From the NCBI GenBank assembly GCA_006226775.1, contig SBGD01000093.1, forward strand, positions 62,001-126,000: a DNA stretch of 64,000 bases, read 5' to 3'. Source of the DNA: Paracoccaceae bacterium (lineage in GTDB: Bacteria > Pseudomonadota > Alphaproteobacteria > Rhodobacterales > Rhodobacteraceae). The notes under the pieces are model-generated. The model was given only the letters and a program-made list of their open reading frames with translations. It made no database searches and was not told where the DNA came from. Numbering within the stretch: position 1 is the stretch's first letter; each line of letters opens with the position of its first letter. Both the position numbers and the translations under genes were made by a program. Below are positions 20,529 to 30,823 of this stretch, in pieces.

Positions 20529-21383
20529 ATGACCGATCTGACTGAACTGGCCCGGCTGATCCGCGAAGACAGCGCCGCGCGCGGCCAGCCGATCTCGAAA
20601 CTGGGGTATTTCTGCGCCCCGTTCCGGCCCGGGTCGGGGGCGTTTTCGGACAAGGTGATCAAGGTCTACCGCGCCTCGCCCGACCGCGCGCTGATGGCGC
20701 GGCTGGCAACGTGTCATGCCGATTACGTGGCGGCGCTGGTGAAAACCGGCGTGCCGGTGCCCGCGACCGCGTTTCACCTGCTGGACGAGGGCGCGGTGCA
20801 GGTGCCGGTGATCGTGCAGGACGCGCTGCCGGCCGAGACGATGATGCGCCCGCAGATGCAGGCGGCGTCGGTGGAGGAGGCGCTGGCGCTGATGGAGGCG
20901 GCGGGCCAGGTGATCGCGCGCTTCTGGAACAATGCCGACCAGTTCGAGACCCGCATCGGCTTTCACCCCTCGATCCGCAATTTCGCGGTTCAGGACGGGT
21001 TCGGGGGCGGGGCGGCGACCTTCTTCGACACCTTCCCGCCGCTGATCCATTATTCGCGCGACGAGATGGGGCAGATGCTGCTGGTGTTTTCCGAAAGCGC
21101 GCTGATGCGGACCGTGGGGCCGGTGCTGCGCGGCCGCGTCACCGGCATCCAGGACGAATGGTATTCGCCGCCCGAAACGCTTGTGGGCCTTGTCGGCTCG
21201 GCCTGTCGGCTGCGCCCCGATGATGCGCAAGCCTTCCTCGCCTGGGGCCGCGATTTCGCCTGCCGCGCCATGCCGCGCTGGGCGGACGCGGCGCTGCCCG
21301 GGATGCAGCGCCCGCCGCGCCTGCCGGGCTACTGGACCGGGATGCGCAAACTCCTGGGGCTGCAGGGCGAACCCAACGTCTGA
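20529..21383 (+). CDS. Uncharacterised kinase-like protein
   Basis: A 284-aa soluble protein I do not recognise with certainty. It begins with a basic motif FSDKVIKVYR that could be the ATP-binding Lys strand of a phosphotransferase fold, and HPSIRNFAVQDG (about residues 146-157) is placed like the catalytic HxDxxxxNF loop of choline/aminoglycoside kinases but lacks the Asp; DTFPPL follows as a possible DFG equivalent. I chose the ATG at 20529 because AGGA lies 7 nt upstream; another in-frame ATG is at 20514. It could be a pseudokinase. Confidence 0.5.
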   Translation: MTDLTELARLIREDSAARGQPISKLGYFCAPFRPGSGAFSDKVIKVYRASPDRALMARLATCHADYVAALVKTGVPVPATAFHLLDEGAVQVPVIVQDALPAETMMRPQMQAASVEEALALMEAAGQVIARFWNNADQFETRIGFHPSIRNFAVQDGFGGGAATFFDTFPPLIHYSRDEMGQMLLVFSESALMRTVGPVLRGRVTGIQDEWYSPPETLVGLVGSACRLRPDDAQAFLAWGRDFACRAMPRWADAALPGMQRPPRLPGYWTGMRKLLGLQGEPNV

Positions 21384-21460
21384 CCGGGCAGGGCGCGAAA
21401 ATACGGCTTTGTCCTTTGCCGGGACGCATGGCAGGGTAGGGTCCAAGGAGGACCAGCCAA

Positions 21461-21778
21461 ATGCCAGAAATCAGCCGTGACGCCCAGATCCAGACCGTCA
21501 TCACCACCTTCGAGATGACCCCCGGTACCTGCCAGGACCTGCTCGACGCCCTGACCGATGCCTACGAGAATTTCATCTCCAAGCAGAAGGGCTTTGTCGC
21601 CGCGGGCCTGCACGTCAATGACGCCCAGACCCGGATCGCCAATTACTCGCAATGGCAGCAGCGCGAGGATTTCCTGGCCATGCTGCGCACCGACGAGATG
21701 CGCGCGCGCAACCGGCGGATCCACGACCTCTGCCGCAGTTTCGAGCCGGTGATGTACGACGTGGCCGCGACCTTCTGA
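21461..21778 (+). CDS. Antibiotic biosynthesis monooxygenase (ABM) domain protein
   Basis: A 105-aa ferredoxin-like alpha/beta-barrel protein with the ABM pattern: an early beta strand VITTFEM, a helix ending ISKQKGFVAAGLHV, and NYSQWQQREDFLAML. Members are cofactor-free monooxygenases or haem-degrading or unknown proteins; substrate cannot be deduced. GGAGGA precedes the ATG. It faces the sulfide-detoxification genes. Confidence 0.8.
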   Translation: MPEISRDAQIQTVITTFEMTPGTCQDLLDALTDAYENFISKQKGFVAAGLHVNDAQTRIANYSQWQQREDFLAMLRTDEMRARNRRIHDLCRSFEPVMYDVAATF

Positions 21779-21798
21779 AAGCCGCCCCTCGGGGGCGT

Positions 21799-22257
21799 TC
21801 AACCGGCGCTGTGGCGGTCGACGTAGTCCTTGACGAAGGCCTCGAGCTTGTCGGAACCGCAGGAAAAGCCCATGTCCTCGGCCCTGGCCAGCACCTCGTC
21901 GCCGTCCATGCCGGTCTCGCAGGCGATGTGCATCATCACCAGCGCGCCCGAGCGTTGACCCGAGGCGCAATGCACCAGCACCGGCGCGGGCAGCGCGCGG
22001 GCCTTCTGGCGGAAGCTGTCGACCACCTCGGCCGAGAGCGCCGCACCCTCGACCGGGTGATGCGCATAGGTCAGCCCCTCGGCCCGGGCCAGGCGGCCCT
22101 CGTCCTGCGGCGTCATCTCGAGTTTCTCGCATTCCTGGGCGGTCTGCATGTTGACGATGGCGCGAAAGCCTTCGCGCGACGCCTGCCTGACATCGTCGGG
22201 CGCGGGGGCGAACCTGGCGACGGTGAAACGGTCGTTGATCTGGATGGTGTCCTGCAT
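21799..22257 (-). CDS. DUF442 / TIGR01244-type phosphatase-like protein
   Basis: A 152-aa protein-tyrosine-phosphatase-like domain with the P-loop HCASGQRSG (Cys97), of the kind that forms the N-terminal part of beta-lactamase-hydrolase-like (BLH) proteins. It starts 24 bp downstream of the persulfide dioxygenase gene and is surely cotranscribed with it. In BLH proteins this domain is fused to the dioxygenase; here the two are separate genes. Likely role is in sulfide/persulfide homeostasis (inference from context). Confidence 0.8.
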   Translation of the reverse strand: MQDTIQINDRFTVARFAPAPDDVRQASREGFRAIVNMQTAQECEKLEMTPQDEGRLARAEGLTYAHHPVEGAALSAEVVDSFRQKARALPAPVLVHCASGQRSGALVMMHIACETGMDGDEVLARAEDMGFSCGSDKLEAFVKDYVDRHSAG

Positions 22258-22280
22258 GGGGTCCTCCTTCGGTGGGGGGT

Positions 22281-23672
22281 TCAGCTCGGGGTTTCGATCT
22301 CGTAGCCGGCGTTCTGCCAGGCCAGGAAGCTGCCCGGCACGCTGCGCACCTTGGCAAAGCCGTTGCGGCGCAGCAGGCTTGCGGCGATCGAGGCGCGAAA
22401 GCCGCTGGCGCAATAGGTGGCATAGGCGGCAGAGCGGTCGAGATCGCCCATCCGGTCACGCAACTCGCCCAGGAAGGCATGTTGGGCGCCGGGCACATGG
22501 CCGCTCTCCCATTCGTCCGGCTTGCGCACGTCGAGCGGCGTCAGATCGGTGGAGTCTTTCAGCTCCTGCACCGGGACCTGCGGGATCTGCGCGAGGTCGC
22601 GCCCCGCCTCGCGCCAGGCGCCGATGCCACCGGCGAGGTATCCGCCGAAATCGGTGAACCCGGTGCGCCAGAGCAGGCGCAGCACTTCGGGCAGGTCGCG
22701 GTCGTCGTTCAGCACCAGGTGGATCGGCCTCTCGGGGTCGAGCAGCCAGCCGGCCCAGACCGAAAGCTCGGGCCGCGCGGCGATGTTGAGACTGCCCGGC
22801 ACATGCCCGGCGCCGAACGCCAGCATGTCGCGCAGGTCGAGCACCTGCGCGCCGTCCTGCGTGGCCTCGGCAAAACGCGCGACCTCCATCGGCGCGATCC
22901 GGGGCAGGTTGCCAAGCACCTCCGGCCCCTCGGCATTGACCGTCTTCATCCGCGGATAATGGGTCGGCACCGGCGGCGCATCGCCCAGGATCGCCTGTTT
23001 GAAGCTGTCGAGGTCGTCGATCCTGGCATAGCGGTTGAAGCGGCGCTCATAGCCGATGGTGCTCGACATCCGGTCGCCGATATCCGGCCCGCAGGCCGAC
23101 CCGGCGCCGTGACAGGGATAGAGGATCACGTCATCGGGCAGCGCCATGAAGACCTCGCGCACGGTGGAAAACAGGTCCTCGGTCAGCGCCTCGGTCTCGT
23201 CCTTGCCCAGAAGGTCGGGCCGCCCGACGCTGTCGACGAAAAAGGCATCGCCCGAGAGCACGCCCCAGGGGGTCTCGGTCTCGCCGTCATGGAGGAAATA
23301 GGACATGTGCTCCGGCGTATGGCCCGGGGTGAACCGGGCTTTCATCCGCAGGCTGCCGAAGGTGAAGGTATCGCCATCGCGCACCGGTTCATGGTCGAAG
23401 CCGTAGCTGGCGCCGCCCTCGGTGCTGACGTGAAGCCTGGCCTGCCCGCCCAGCCGCTCCACCAGCTCGCGCGCGCCGCTGAGGAAATCGGCGTGGATAT
23501 GGGTCTCGAAGACATGGGTGATGGCCATGCTGAAGCGGCGGGCGGTCTCGAGGTAGATCTCGACATCGGGCCGCGGGTCGACCACCGCACAGACATGCGC
23601 CGCGTCATCCCCCAGGAGATAGGAGCATTCGGCGACGCCATCGGCCAGGATTTGTTCGAAGCGTAGGGTCAT
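22281..23672 (-). CDS. Persulfide dioxygenase-like MBL protein with two rhodanese domains
   Basis: A 463-aa fusion. Residues 1-230 form a metallo-beta-lactamase fold of the ETHE1 type with THIHADF (H58, H60, D62), GHTPEH (H118) and SGDAFF (D142). Two rhodanese modules follow: the first (about 270-350) has no Cys at the active-site loop (LNDDRDL), the second has CASGFRAS with Cys near 421. ETHE1 enzymes oxidise glutathione persulfide to sulfite; rhodaneses transfer sulfane sulfur. Heads an operon with the DUF442 gene. Confidence 0.88.
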   Translation of the reverse strand: MTLRFEQILADGVAECSYLLGDDAAHVCAVVDPRPDVEIYLETARRFSMAITHVFETHIHADFLSGARELVERLGGQARLHVSTEGGASYGFDHEPVRDGDTFTFGSLRMKARFTPGHTPEHMSYFLHDGETETPWGVLSGDAFFVDSVGRPDLLGKDETEALTEDLFSTVREVFMALPDDVILYPCHGAGSACGPDIGDRMSSTIGYERRFNRYARIDDLDSFKQAILGDAPPVPTHYPRMKTVNAEGPEVLGNLPRIAPMEVARFAEATQDGAQVLDLRDMLAFGAGHVPGSLNIAARPELSVWAGWLLDPERPIHLVLNDDRDLPEVLRLLWRTGFTDFGGYLAGGIGAWREAGRDLAQIPQVPVQELKDSTDLTPLDVRKPDEWESGHVPGAQHAFLGELRDRMGDLDRSAAYATYCASGFRASIAASLLRRNGFAKVRSVPGSFLAWQNAGYEIETPS

Positions 23673-23869
23673 TGCGTGTCCTCCTTTGCAGGCAAAACAC
23701 GCCGGGCGGTTTTCTGTTCCATCGGGGGGGGCACCTGTGCCGCCGTCGCAGGACGATGGCGCCAGGGACAGAGCCCCGCCATGCGGCCGCGCAATCCCCC
23801 GTGGTTCCGCCGGTCGCGCCCCGGCGGGTTGCGGACCGGCCCGGACCGGCCCCTGCCTGAAACCGCCGG

Positions 23870-24556
23870 TCAGACGACCGGGATGCGCAGGCGGCCGAGG
23901 CCCTCGATCGTCAGCTCCATGACGTCGCCCCTGGCCACCGGGCCGACCCCGGCGGGGGTGCCCGAGAGGATCACGTCGCCCGGCGCCAGCGTGAAATACT
24001 CCGACAGGCAGGCAATCATTTCCGGCACCTTCCAGATCATCTGGTTCAGGTCGCCTTCCTGTTTCGTCTCGCCGTTCACGGTCAGCACAAGGCGGCCCTT
24101 CGCGGGATGGCCGACCTCGGCCACCGGCAGGATCGGCCCGATCGGCGCCGAGCGCTCGAAGGCCTTGCCGACCTCCCAGGGGCGGCCTTTCTGCTTGGCG
24201 GCCTCCTGCAGGTCGCGCCGCGTCATGTCGAGCGCGAGCGCATAGCCGAAGACGTGATCGAGCGCCTTGTCGACCGGGATATCGGTGCCGCCCTGCTTGA
24301 GCAGCACCGCCATCTCGGCCTCGTAATGCACGTTGTCGGACTGGCCCGGATAGGCGAATGCGCCGGAAGGATCGAGGTTGTCGGGGTTTTTCTGGAAGAA
24401 GAACGGCGGATCGCGGTCGGGATCGTCGCCCATCTCGATGGAATGCGCCGCGTAGTTGCGCCCGATGCAATAGACCCGGCGGACCGGAAACAGGGCCTCG
24501 CTTCCCTTGACCGGCAGGCCGACGGGCCGCGGCGGTTCGATGACGTAATCGGGCAT
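23870..24556 (-). CDS. Fumarylacetoacetate hydrolase family protein
   Basis: A 228-aa FAH-superfamily enzyme, similar in size to fumarylpyruvate/acylpyruvate hydrolases. Motifs include YCIGRNYAAH (about 34-43), HYEAEMAVLL with metal-binding Glu residues, and LSGTPAGVG near the C-terminus. Substrate is probably an acylpyruvate-type diketo acid. The ATG at 24556 has a strong GGAGG upstream on the minus strand. It stands alone between the persulfide dioxygenase gene and the region with a possible gene remnant. Confidence 0.85.
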   Translation of the reverse strand: MPDYVIEPPRPVGLPVKGSEALFPVRRVYCIGRNYAAHSIEMGDDPDRDPPFFFQKNPDNLDPSGAFAYPGQSDNVHYEAEMAVLLKQGGTDIPVDKALDHVFGYALALDMTRRDLQEAAKQKGRPWEVGKAFERSAPIGPILPVAEVGHPAKGRLVLTVNGETKQEGDLNQMIWKVPEMIACLSEYFTLAPGDVILSGTPAGVGPVARGDVMELTIEGLGRLRIPVV

Positions 24557-24936
24557 GGATCCTCCAGGCAATCAGGTCGGTTCTTCAAGTCATAGGCGCA
24601 GAGCAATCCTGGATCAATCCGGGCAAGCGGTTGAAATATCGATTATATTTCCCGGCATACCGGAGTGATCCGCAACAACCGCCCCGGCATCGCGGAATTG
24701 GTCGCGCCAATTGTGGGCGCAGGGGCAGAACGGGTGCGCCAATGCACAGGGGCGGTCAGGCCAGCGTCGACGGTCTGAAAGCCTTCCTTGCGGCAGGGGG
24801 TACGGGCCGCCGTGGCAGAGGCAGTGGCAGAGGCTGGCACCATCAAGATCGCGCTGGCCGGGACGCCTTCGGACGAATTGGCGGCCATGACCGTCCGGGC
24901 CTGACCTGCTACGCCGCGAAACGCTGAAAGGGGCGG
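24557..24936. other. 380-bp intergenic region
   Basis: Apart from the possible gene remnant at 24665-24904 I see no RNA gene, repeat or clear promoter. The patch 24630-24660 is AT-rich (TATCGATTATATTTC) compared with its surroundings and may hold the promoter of the FAA hydrolase gene. Confidence 0.5.
24665..24904 (+). pseudogene. Possible decayed gene fragment with an in-frame TGA
   Basis: From GTG 24665 to TGA 24902-24904 one frame reads protein-like sequence on both sides of a single internal TGA, for example IAELVAPIVGAGAERVRQ before it and AEAGTIKIALAGTPSDEL after it. No family is recognised. It could be a degraded C-terminus or chance coding bias in GC-rich DNA. Confidence 0.25.
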
Positions 24937-26415
24937 TCAGCCCGGGGCCGGGCGGTCGGCAAACACGGCGTAGGCCTCGGCGAGGCCCAGGTGCGAAGCC
25001 ACAAGCTCCAGCGAGACCCGCTTGAGCAGGTCCGCGGTAACGGGCCGCTTGTCGCCCGGAAAGACCATGGCGCGCAACAGCGCGGCATAGGGCGGCGAGC
25101 GGACCAGCGTCAGCAGCAGGTCCGCCTCCGCCTCGGACCGGCAGGGCAGGAAATAGACCGTGTCGTCCAGCACCACCGGCTTGCCGCCCGAGGGGCCGAC
25201 CTTCATGAAATTGAACGACGTGTAGAAGCCGGAAATCGCCACCTTCCACGGCGCGAAGCTATAGGCGCCGACCCCGAAGACCGAGAACCGCGGCTTGCCG
25301 CGATAGATCACGCTGCTGCGGGCATCGAGCCTTGCGCCGTGGCGCTGAAGGTAGTGCCACGTCAGCGGCGCGGTCTGGGCCAGCGCCGCAGTATCGCCGC
25401 CGATCTCGCGCTGGGGGACGAGCATGACGCGCTCCGCCCGCGCCCGGCCCCTGGCCACGTCCGAGCTCTTGAGCAGCGGAAACACCATCTCCGGCTCAAG
25501 CAGCACCACCTCGCCCAGGCCATTGGCATAGTGGCCCGCCTCGGCCCGTGTCAGTTCCATGACCCGGGCGCAATCGTGCTTGACGCCCGAGCGCCAGACA
25601 TGGTGCCGGTTGCCCCCCACCAGCGCGCGGTGGCGCAGGTAGGCGGGCACGTCCGAGACCAGCACCTGGTCGTGAAAGCCCAGGGTCGCCTGCGGTGCCG
25701 CCGCGTCGAGCGTGTCGAAGACGTCGCAATCGCGCGACCGCGCGCCGATGCCCACCGGCAGCACGAAGAGGCAGGCCTCGACCGAGGCACCGAAATGCTG
25801 CATCGCATCGATCCTGTAGAGCGCCGCGCGGCCCACCGGGTCGCCCCGCTTCCAGGCCTGGCGCAGGATCTTTCGCGCGACCGCGGCCTTGACCAGCATC
25901 GCGATCCAGCCCGACCGGGCGCGCAGCCAGTCAAGCTGTTGCAGCAGCATCCACTCGGAAATGTCGAAATTGGCCTTTCCGGTCAGGGCGTCCAGCCCCT
26001 TGTGGCGCTGGAAGTTGCTCTTGGCGGGCAGGTTGGTACTCTTGAGCAGGCCGAGTTCGGCATTGGTGACCCAGGGCGGGTTGCCCAGCACCAGCCAGGG
26101 CCCTTCGTCGCGCGCCAGCACCGCCGGCCAATCGACGGTGAAGAAATCGCCCTGCTCGACGCAGGCGCCGGCGCCCAGCCGCGCGCGGGCGTCCTGCACA
26201 TGGGTCGGATTGATCTCGACACCCAGCACCTGCCGGGCGCGGGGAAAGCCCGCCCTTGCCGCCGCGAGAAAGGCGCCGCGACCGCAGGTGGGTTCAAGGA
26301 TGGCCCCGGGCGCGATGCCCCTGGCCGCAAGCACCGCGCAGACCTGCCGCGCGAGATCCGGCGGGGTCTGGAAATCGCCGTATTGCCAGGTATCGCGCGC
26401 CTTGGGTCCTGCCAT
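24937..26415 (-). CDS. Orphan N6-adenine-specific DNA methyltransferase
   Basis: A 492-aa SAM-dependent methyltransferase. Motif I is EPTCGRGAFL (41-50), the SAM acidic residue lies in GVEINP, and the catalytic NPPW is at 112-115, the signature of N6-adenine (or amino) methylases of the Eco57I/TaqI type. The region after about 190 probably serves for target recognition. ATG 26415 fits AGGGGG with 8-nt spacing better than GTG 26421. No restriction gene is adjacent, so it appears solitary, next to a tRNA gene. Confidence 0.82.
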   Translation of the reverse strand: MAGPKARDTWQYGDFQTPPDLARQVCAVLAARGIAPGAILEPTCGRGAFLAAARAGFPRARQVLGVEINPTHVQDARARLGAGACVEQGDFFTVDWPAVLARDEGPWLVLGNPPWVTNAELGLLKSTNLPAKSNFQRHKGLDALTGKANFDISEWMLLQQLDWLRARSGWIAMLVKAAVARKILRQAWKRGDPVGRAALYRIDAMQHFGASVEACLFVLPVGIGARSRDCDVFDTLDAAAPQATLGFHDQVLVSDVPAYLRHRALVGGNRHHVWRSGVKHDCARVMELTRAEAGHYANGLGEVVLLEPEMVFPLLKSSDVARGRARAERVMLVPQREIGGDTAALAQTAPLTWHYLQRHGARLDARSSVIYRGKPRFSVFGVGAYSFAPWKVAISGFYTSFNFMKVGPSGGKPVVLDDTVYFLPCRSEAEADLLLTLVRSPPYAALLRAMVFPGDKRPVTADLLKRVSLELVASHLGLAEAYAVFADRPAPG

Positions 26416-26521
26416 GCTCACCGCCCCCTGTCGCTGCCGTCCCCCGCGCGGGCCGGAACCGCGGTTCTGGCGCTCGGGGGCGGCGGGTCGGCCCCTGCCG
26501 GGGGCCTTTTGGTCGGAGGTC

Positions 26522-26598
26522 TGGCGATCCCGGGAGGACTCGAACCCCCAACATCCTGATTAGAAGTCAGGTGCTCTATCCAGTTGAGCTACGGGACC
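26522..26598 (-). tRNA. tRNA-Arg (anticodon TCT)
   Basis: Read on the minus strand: acceptor GGTCCCG pairs with CGGGATC, D-arm GCTCAACTGGATAGAGC, anticodon stem-loop CCTGA-CTTCTAA-TCAGG (anticodon TCT, reading AGA/AGG), T-arm GGGGGTTCGAGTCCTCC, discriminator G, and an encoded 3' CCA at 26522-26524. Total 77 nt. Confidence 0.97.
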
Positions 26599-26665
26599 GC
26601 TGGGCCTTGTTTGCCGGAACTCGCCGATCAGGGCAAGAGGGTGCCGCACCGTGCAAGGGCAGGGG

Positions 26666-26977
26666 TCAGTGGGTCCAGGGACCGCGGCGGTCGACGGCGA
26701 AATTCTCGGCATAGCCGCGCGGGCGGATGTTGGCCTTGCGTTTCTTGGGCTCGCTCACCAGCGCGTCGATCCCCTTGTCGCGGGCATATTCCAGCGCCGC
26801 GTCGCGGCTGTCGAAGGTCAGCCGCACCTGGGTCTGGGTATCGCCGGAGGAGGTCCAGCCCATCAGCGGATCAACCTCGCGCGCGCTGGCCGGGGCATAG
26901 TCCAGCACCCATTGCCGGGTCCGGGCCGTGCCGGATTGCATGGCGTTTCGGGCCGGTTGATAGATGCGTGCGCGCAT
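26666..26977 (-). CDS. NADH-ubiquinone oxidoreductase accessory subunit (NDUFS4-like)
   Basis: A 103-aa member of the ETC complex I subunit family, the bacterial counterpart of mitochondrial NDUFS4 (18 kDa). Typical features are [24 protein letters not shown] near the start, [10 protein letters not shown], and the ending [15 protein letters not shown]. It docks on the peripheral arm of complex I in alphaproteobacteria. The ATG at 26977 (MRARIYQP) is preceded by GGAGG on the minus strand. Confidence 0.93.
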   Translation of the reverse strand: MRARIYQPARNAMQSGTARTRQWVLDYAPASAREVDPLMGWTSSGDTQTQVRLTFDSRDAALEYARDKGIDALVSEPKKRKANIRPRGYAENFAVDRRGPWTH

Positions 26978-27520
26978 GGGGCTGCCTCCGGGTTGGGTGC
27001 TGCGGTTATGGGAAAATTCGCTGCCATGATCAAGCACATAGAACGCCGCACCCGGCACTCAGGGTCGGGATGTCGGGCGCGCGGTATTTGGAAAGCCGCA
27101 AGCACGGCTTGGCCGTCGGATGCGTCGCGGGGAGCGAGGGGTGGGTAATTGCAACACTTTCGACAGCCAAGCCTGCTGCTTGCACGACCCACAAAAGCCT
27201 GATCGAAGTGGTATGGCAATGGATATTCGTTCCCCTGAGAGCGCCCCACTTGACAGACTGCCGGGGGCTTGCAGGCAACCGTCTGGAAACGAACCGAAAA
27301 CCCGGGGTGGAAAAATTCGATCCGGCGTATTACTCAGAAAACATGAGATAATTTCCGGACAAATCATGCCGCGCGAATGCGTCTTTTTGAGGGCAAGGCC
27401 GCGAATCGCCCTCCCCGGGCGGGGGTGTTGCGGCCGGCGCGGGGGGCAGGGCGGATGCGGACATCCCCACTTGCAAAAGAACAAGATGCGATCAAATTGA
27501 GGGGCAAGGAGCCCTTGCAC
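26978..27520. other. 543-bp intergenic region upstream of uvrB
   Basis: The uvrB promoter should lie here, in the AT-richer patch about 27310-27365, but I cannot pick convincing hexamers. A small hairpin AAGCCG-N6-CGGCTT is at 27093-27110. I looked for alphaproteobacterial SOS boxes (GTTC-N7-GTTC or its complement) and found none. Short open frames here look non-coding. Confidence 0.5.
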
Positions 27521-29716
<2,196 letters not shown>

Positions 29717-29766
29717 GGGCGGCACGTTTAACCCGGTTTTAACCAGAGTGACGGCATTCTCGGGTC

Positions 29767-30138
29767 ATGCAGAACCGTCCATCACCCCTGTCGCCCGAGG
29801 TCTGGCTTCGCGACCTCTTCACCTCCAAGGCCGTGCAGCAAGGCGGCGTGATCCGGCGCAAGGCGCGGGATGTCGAACGTTTCGCCGGGATGGACCGCTT
29901 CCTGGCCGAGATCCGGCGCCGCGGCTACCAGGTGGCGGAAAACTCCGGGCAGTTCGTCATCTTCTGCAACCGGGCACCGGTGCGCTGGCTGACCCCGCCG
30001 CCGCATTCTTCAAAAGAATGCGGCCCGAAATCTTTTGAAGATTTCGGGGTTCGTGGCGACAGATGCCAGCGCCTGCCCCGGGCGAGACAAGGGCGGCCAC
30101 CCGATCACTCGGGCAGCCGCGCGGAGGGAAGGTCGTGA
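29767..30138 (+). CDS. Small conserved protein with a hairpin-derived C-terminal extension
   Basis: A 123-residue frame. Residues 1-75 (SPEVWLRDLFTSKAVQQGG through FVIFCNRAPVRWL) look like a small alphaproteobacterial protein that I recall being labelled phosphoribosylanthranilate isomerase-like without good reason. From about residue 76 the frame runs through two perfect hairpins (30001-30048), encoding SSKECGPKSFEDFG, and on into low-complexity Arg/Gly sequence. I suspect the original stop was lost on insertion of the hairpin element. Function unknown. Confidence 0.6.
   Translation: MQNRPSPLSPEVWLRDLFTSKAVQQGGVIRRKARDVERFAGMDRFLAEIRRRGYQVAENSGQFVIFCNRAPVRWLTPPPHSSKECGPKSFEDFGVRGDRCQRLPRARQGRPPDHSGSRAEGRS
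30001..30048. repeat. Pair of perfect tandem hairpins inside a coding frame
   Basis: CCGCATTCTT-CAA-AAGAATGCGG (30001-30023) is directly followed by CCCGAAATCTT-TTG-AAGATTTCGGG (30024-30048). Arms of 10 and 11 bp are perfect with 3-nt loops. The AT-rich stems contrast with the GC-rich surroundings and suggest a small mobile palindromic unit. Confidence 0.88.
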
Positions 30139-30152
30139 AGCGGTCCCGGAGA

Positions 30153-30578
30153 TCACAGATGGATCGTCGTCGAACCCGACTTGCACCCGGCAAAGGGCGC
30201 GCAGATCTTGCCGGAGATCGTCAGCGTCGATTTCGCCACGTCATAGCTGATCGTCGCTTCTGCCTTGAACCCGGCCACCCCGCCGCCAATCTTGACCGTC
30301 GGATTGCTGGCGTTGATGACTGCCTTGCCGACGGTGATATTGCCGAAGGGCGTGGAAAGATCGACGGTGACGGTGATATTGTCGCCGGTGATCTGGAAAC
30401 AGACCTTGAGCGAGGCCCCGGCAAAGGAAAACAGCGTCACGCAACTGTCGCTGACCGCGGTCCTGGCTTCCAGCGTGCCCGAAGGCGCTTCCTGCGACAG
30501 CGCGACCCGCCCCTCGGCAGGGGCCTTTCCGGCGTCGATATGCGGGAGAATGTCGTCGTCGTGGCTTTTCAGATCCAT
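30153..30578 (-). CDS. Unrecognised four-cysteine protein
   Basis: A 141-aa protein matching no family I know. It starts MDLKSHDDDILPHID, then a Thr/Val/Gly-rich region likely to be mostly beta strand (ITGDNITVTVDLSTPFGN, VAGFKAEATISYDVAKSTLT). Cysteines at 46, 60, 126 and 132 could form two disulfides, yet no signal peptide is visible. The 245 bp upstream are AT-rich, suggesting a foreign or fast-evolving segment. It points towards the hairpin-extended gene. Confidence 0.6.
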   Translation of the reverse strand: MDLKSHDDDILPHIDAGKAPAEGRVALSQEAPSGTLEARTAVSDSCVTLFSFAGASLKVCFQITGDNITVTVDLSTPFGNITVGKAVINASNPTVKIGGGVAGFKAEATISYDVAKSTLTISGKICAPFAGCKSGSTTIHL

Positions 30579-30823
30579 GGTATCAATCCTTGTTTGGCAA
30601 TCAAAGTCGCAGACTCGAGAGGCCGGGAATTGATGAACCGGAAAATTGAATGGAGGGCCGGATGGAGGCACCCGGCGGGTAAATAAAATCCCCGAACCTG
30701 TATGAAAGATTTATCTTATACCTATGGGCGAGTCAATCCTGGTTTGCATTGAGACTGCCAACTCACCTTAAGAGACAGTGCAAGCGCAGCGCCAGGTGGA
30801 AGCTCCGGCCATTCCGGCAGGGC

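Noticed and set aside
26522-26598. tRNA-Arg as a currently used phage/island attachment site
   Set aside because: No integrase gene and no duplicated tRNA 3' end found nearby; only the methylase and a doubtful remnant hint at past insertion.
27030-27278. Short minus-strand open frame upstream of uvrB
   Set aside because: No ribosome-binding site, no motif and biased composition; region treated as non-coding.
26978-27520. LexA/SOS box before uvrB
   Set aside because: Looked for GTTC-N7-GTTC and its complement; only isolated half-sites (GAAC near 27290) without the second arm.
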